Part shown: in pieces, positions 60,657 to 64,000 of the stretch
How the letters are laid out: every line of letters begins with the position of its first letter
How positions within the stretch are numbered: position 1 is the stretch's first letter
Assembly (NCBI GenBank): GCA_946554445.1
Contig: CAMNSD010000001.1
Coordinates: forward strand, 1 to 64,000
Reading direction: 5' to 3'
DNA length: 64,000 nucleotides
Source of the DNA: an uncultured Lachnospiraceae bacterium
GTDB taxonomy: Bacteria > Bacillota > Clostridia > Lachnospirales > Lachnospiraceae
The notes under the pieces: generated by a model
Told to the model about the DNA's origin: nothing
The model's database searches: none
Seen by the model: the letters and a program-made list of their open reading frames with translations, nothing else
Position numbers and translations under genes: made by a program

Positions 60657-63044
60657 TTATTTCTTGATAACCTCCCACTCAAGCGCATATGTATATTTCA
60701 CAATAGGAATTTCATCATCCTCTGTTTCATAAGAATAAACATAATATCCGTCTTTATGATCTCCTTCTATTACGACAGGTTCCCCTAATGTCTTATTTCC
60801 AGTCCAATCATAATACTTTTTTAATGCAACATTTTCTGCTGAAAATGCAGTATCTGCAACTGATAATTTTAATGTAAGCTTTTCCATTGGATTAGAAATT
60901 TTTGTTGACAAATGTGGATACATTTTTCGCATATCATCTTTAAGAGGTATTTTTATTTTTATAGTTACGACATCCCCCTCCTTGTAATCCCCTAACAAAC
61001 GTATTTCATAGATTCCGCTGCCTCCAAAAATCTGAAAATCGCACACCTTACAATTGCTTCCCAATGCTGTAATCTCCCCTATTGCATTTCCAGTCCATTT
61101 AAAACCAAAATACAATTTTTCAACGGAATCGTCTTTTATAACAAACGTTGTTTCACGGATACAATCTATCTGTGTCAATGTATGAAAAATCATGTGTATG
61201 CCAGTAGAAGTATATTCTATATATTTTGCATTATCAGCAATTCGTTCATCCACATGTAAATTAGAAGCTATGTTCCTATCATTAATTTTAGTATGTAATT
61301 CCAATTCATCTTTCATAGGAATAACCGATGAATATAATTTTTCAAATGCAGCACCAATTGCACCCGTATATAAAATTAATTCTGGATTCCCTGCTTTTCC
61401 AAAAGATAAAATATGTTCCTTCGCAATTCCCGGATAAGGATCAATATAATATATTTGCCTTATTCCTAACTGGTATGATTTTTTGGAACACAACTCACAT
61501 GGACTTGCAGTGACAAATAATTTACCTCCCTGTATTCCCTGTCCACCATATTTAGTTATCTGCAAAAAGGCATTTTCTTCAGCATGCAGGGAGCGGGTAT
61601 GAACCTGATTCCGCTGATTGTCCAATCCCATTTTAATATCTTTAAAACAATAAGGTAAGGGAAGTCCTTCTCTAGGTTTCTTTTGTTTCATCATATATAG
61701 TTTATCAACTACTGCCTGAAACTCATTATTCTGTAATTCATATTCACTAAAACTCTCTCCATCTCTGTTTTTATAATCACATAAATCCCTAAGAGCACAA
61801 GAAACCTGTCCCTCTGCCACATCATTCCACCCGACCGCCTTAATGGAATAATTTTGATCTGTTATAACGGCACCCACCTGTCTGGAAAGACATCCAGAAT
61901 TCAATCTGGCATTATATGCAATCTGCATGCAGCGCTCAACATGGGTGGGCGTAACAAGTCCCGGATGATTCATTAAGGCAACATACTTGACAAGCTGTTT
62001 GGTCAAATAAAACTTTTCATCCTCTTTTGGCGAATTATCAATATGAATATCCGCCTTTTCAATACATCCCTTAACATCCTGATGATAAAAAAGTTCCTGC
62101 CCATTTAAGTGCTTAGGGCATTCAATATTATCAAGGCTATGGATTTCCTCCATCTTAAAATTCTGAAGTTCTAATCGTTCTATACGCTTGGATTCTTCCG
62201 TATGAACTGCAACCAAATAGTAATTGGCATAATTTTGTTTTAAATATAAACTTTCAAAAGGATTTCTAATAGCATCAATACAAATCCTGGTGCTTCGGCC
62301 CTGCTCTCTATCACACAAGATAATACAATTAATCAATAATTCCAATGTCTTAGACAAATATTGATTAGATGAATCAAATTCCACTTCATAAGGATTGCCA
62401 GAACTTCGAATATTATTTCCAACATATTGCAACAATACTTTAAACAAATCATTTCGTTCCCATGTATCGCCCTCATCCTTGGAAAAGCGAATTGTATGGC
62501 AGGTATAACTACTCATGATATCTTCCAATTCTTTCTGAAATTTAGGCACGACCAGCAAATAATACTTCTCCAGCCTTTTTAAAATTTCATAATCATCAGA
62601 CTTATAAATAGATTTTACAATAAGTTCCTCCAATTTTTTTCGATTTTCGATTGCTTCATCAAATTCCAAACTCAGCCCTTCCAACTGTGAAATAAGTTTT
62701 TCACAATTATCTATTCGTAAGTTCCATTTCTCAACATGTTTTATACAGTCAACCAAATTATCTAATCCGTTTTCCATAATAATCTGTAAAATTACCGCAC
62801 TAACTTTTATTACTTTAAAAGGCGTCCATCCAACAGCATCCTGTCCTCCAAAATAGTTATATAAAATCCTTGATTTTCTACTATCCGTATCCTTACATGC
62901 AATTTTGCCTTCATCCCTTAATTTTAAATCACTAAAATTTTGTGAAGATAAAATATTAGCAACCGTCGTACAGCCTGATCCAGTTCTGCCCGTCAAGCCA
63001 ATAATTATAGTTTTATTAACATCACTAAGTGTTTTGCAAAGCAT
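60657..63044 (-). CDS. P-loop NTPase-deoxycytidylate deaminase, anti-phage dCTP/dCMP-deaminase-like
   Basis: A 795-residue protein. A P-loop domain opens with IGLTGRTGSGCTTVANIL (residues 14-31) and extends with insertions to about residue 350. The zinc deaminase domain (about 370-600) has catalytic HAE at 487-489 (RSLHAEENAF) and zinc Cys in PCELC (515-519), with SGCLSRQVGAVI before it. This order matches anti-phage dCTP/dCMP deaminases (AvcD and related), which drain the pyrimidine pool during infection. Those are about 500-600 residues; here another 195 residues of mainly beta structure follow. Start 63044 is 7 bases from AGGAGG; the frame runs to 63098. AT-rich codons suggest transfer. 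Confidence 0.78.
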   Translation of the reverse strand: MLCKTLSDVNKTIIIGLTGRTGSGCTTVANILSSQNFSDLKLRDEGKIACKDTDSRKSRILYNYFGGQDAVGWTPFKVIKVSAVILQIIMENGLDNLVDCIKHVEKWNLRIDNCEKLISQLEGLSLEFDEAIENRKKLEELIVKSIYKSDDYEILKRLEKYYLLVVPKFQKELEDIMSSYTCHTIRFSKDEGDTWERNDLFKVLLQYVGNNIRSSGNPYEVEFDSSNQYLSKTLELLINCIILCDREQGRSTRICIDAIRNPFESLYLKQNYANYYLVAVHTEESKRIERLELQNFKMEEIHSLDNIECPKHLNGQELFYHQDVKGCIEKADIHIDNSPKEDEKFYLTKQLVKYVALMNHPGLVTPTHVERCMQIAYNARLNSGCLSRQVGAVITDQNYSIKAVGWNDVAEGQVSCALRDLCDYKNRDGESFSEYELQNNEFQAVVDKLYMMKQKKPREGLPLPYCFKDIKMGLDNQRNQVHTRSLHAEENAFLQITKYGGQGIQGGKLFVTASPCELCSKKSYQLGIRQIYYIDPYPGIAKEHILSFGKAGNPELILYTGAIGAAFEKLYSSVIPMKDELELHTKINDRNIASNLHVDERIADNAKYIEYTSTGIHMIFHTLTQIDCIRETTFVIKDDSVEKLYFGFKWTGNAIGEITALGSNCKVCDFQIFGGSGIYEIRLLGDYKEGDVVTIKIKIPLKDDMRKMYPHLSTKISNPMEKLTLKLSVADTAFSAENVALKKYYDWTGNKTLGEPVVIEGDHKDGYYVYSYETEDDEIPIVKYTYALEWEVIKK

Positions 63045-63100
63045 TTCCATCCCTCCTGTATATAAATTAAGCATATAATTAAAACACACAATTTTCATTA

Positions 63101-63140
63101 AGATAGTCTATCTATAAATATAAGAAAAACGATTTGTCAA
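63101..63140 (-). promoter_or_regulatory. Deaminase promoter with overlapping palindrome
   Basis: Minus strand TTGACA (63135-63140) with TTATAG or TATAGA 17-18 bases on. A 13-base palindrome AGATAG-T-CTATCT (63101-63113) overlaps the -10/start region and may be an operator. A 57-base leader precedes the start codon. Confidence 0.55.
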
Positions 63141-63208
63141 GAAAAACAATTCGTAATTTTCACTTTTTAACCTCTGAAAAAAATATAATAAATATTGCGC
63201 AAGGTCTA

Positions 63209-63236
63209 TTCTTGTATCCCCCAAATATGGTATACT
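63209..63236 (+). promoter_or_regulatory. Chemoreceptor gene promoter
   Basis: TATACT (63231-63236) with TTCTTG (63209-63214) 16 bases upstream; the -10 box is good, the -35 box weak. The start codon is 47 bases downstream. Confidence 0.45.
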
Positions 63237-63282
63237 ATATTTAATATTGTCGAGTAAATATAGAATATGGGAGGCGCATAGA

Positions 63283-64000
63283 ATGAAGGTTAAAAAACAA
63301 AGAACATCCAGCAATAAGGGGGCCGGAATCAGACTGAAAATTAACGCTTGCATTCTAGGCACTCTGGCAGTGTTAATCGCGCTGATGGCGGTACTCATTT
63401 TGAGGTCCAACGAATATAATTCTCAATATTCCCGGATTCTAGACAGCATCAGTAAAATAACATACATAAAAGACAACGCCTCTTATTTAGGACGCACAGT
63501 AATTACCATGTGCGGAGCCGGCGGGGATATTGCATCAAGCGGACATGTCGAAACCATAGACATGATGGAACAATATGTGGCCGAAGTGGGTGAAGCCCTC
63601 CCACAGACAACTGAATATACGGAAATGCGAAATCAGTATGATAAATTCGCCTCTGAGACAGGTAAGTTCATCGCCTCCTACCGTGAAATCCTCTCCGCCT
63701 GTGGAAATACTTATTCCTCTGCAGGACTGAACGCCGCGCAGGATATGAATAACAATATGAGTTTCGTCAGTTCCAGCGCCGAAACGCTTTTGGCATCCGA
63801 AATTGCCCGGAGCACAATGATTGTGGACGAGATTCAAAATGACTTTAGACACACACTCCTCATCATTGTGATTGCTGTCATCATCACCGTAATCATTGTG
63901 ATGGTCGCTGCGTTCTCCTTAACGCAAAGCATAACCGCACCTATCATACAGCTGCAGAAGAAACTGACCGTCATGTCAGAGGGCATTCTGACAGAGGAGG
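63283..64000 (+). CDS. Methyl-accepting chemotaxis protein, N-terminal part (runs off window)
   Basis: The first 239 residues of a chemoreceptor-type protein. The cytoplasmic start is basic (MKVKKQRTSSNKGAG), followed by a membrane segment (ILGTLAVLIALMAVLIL, near residues 25-41), an extracellular four-helix-type sensor with no recognised ligand motif, and a second membrane segment (LLIIVIAVIITVIIVMVAAF, near residues 189-208). The HAMP linker begins with SLTQSITAPIIQLQKKL. The signalling domain should lie beyond position 64,000. GGGAGG precedes the start. A flagellated cell is consistent with the rod genes at 45-48 kb. Confidence 0.8.
   Translation, partial: MKVKKQRTSSNKGAGIRLKINACILGTLAVLIALMAVLILRSNEYNSQYSRILDSISKITYIKDNASYLGRTVITMCGAGGDIASSGHVETIDMMEQYVAEVGEALPQTTEYTEMRNQYDKFASETGKFIASYREILSACGNTYSSAGLNAAQDMNNNMSFVSSSAETLLASEIARSTMIVDEIQNDFRHTLLIIVIAVIITVIIVMVAAFSLTQSITAPIIQLQKKLTVMSEGILTEE

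Noticed and set aside
1..64000. rRNA or tRNA genes
   Set aside because: I searched by eye for tRNA T-loop and rRNA signatures and found none that hold up.

Overview
The window looks like the chromosome of a low-to-mid GC Gram-positive anaerobe of the class Clostridia, most likely a spore-forming, flagellated member of the Lachnospiraceae. Evidence: a pyruvate formate-lyase system with a clostridial ferredoxin, a CwlD-type cortex amidase, mecA, an mbl-flagellar rod cluster, a glmM-cdaR-cdaA cluster, the dnaB-rplI-gdpP block, and strong AGGAGG ribosome sites throughout. The species cannot be named from this sequence.

Positions 1 to about 18,890 are the right part of an integrated mobile element whose left end lies outside the window. 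It is visibly richer in GC over 200-12,700. It carries an XRE regulator with paired operator repeats, an actin-type partition pair (ParM plus a small partner), a CHC2-zinc/Toprim primase-like protein, a YqaJ exonuclease, a RecD2-like helicase, a short N6-methylase-like protein and several unknown proteins, nearly all on the minus strand. Its right end holds three consecutive, translationally coupled large serine recombinases on the plus strand. The element ends inside a CwlD-like N-acetylmuramoyl-L-alanine amidase gene, which keeps its first ~200 codons and loses its C-terminus.

From 19.5 to 27.5 kb come a GH18 glycosidase with an SH3-like domain, mecA, a DUF1858 protein, and a pyruvate formate-lyase locus with an unusual layout. 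The main PFL chain stops before the glycyl-radical domain; that domain is a separate 79-residue gene. Between them lies a third small gene resembling the first half of the radical domain, but with a Cys-rich tail instead of the radical loop. The PFL-activating enzyme and a 2[4Fe-4S] ferredoxin follow.

From 27.5 to 48.6 kb is a dense minus-strand housekeeping region: MerR regulator, dnaB, rplI, gdpP, rpsF-ssb-rpsR, DUF951, a sirtuin, leuA, an HPr protein, glmM, cdaR, cdaA, membrane proteins, a YvyF-like protein, comF, a second recD2, a FlgJ-like rod-binding protein, two hook/rod proteins and mbl. Synthesis (CdaA, with CdaR and GlmM) and breakdown (GdpP) of cyclic di-AMP are both present.

From 48.8 to 64 kb are a PAP2 phosphatase, an XRE-membrane/lipoprotein gene pair, a glycoside-hydrolase-like protein with an ABC-class ATPase, uvrA and uvrB, a large P-loop plus deoxycytidylate-deaminase protein resembling anti-phage dCTP/dCMP deaminases but with an extra C-terminal region, and the start of a methyl-accepting chemotaxis protein. 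Points most worth following up are the three-part PFL, the recombinase-mediated break in the CwlD-like gene, and the deaminase with its small downstream transcription unit.
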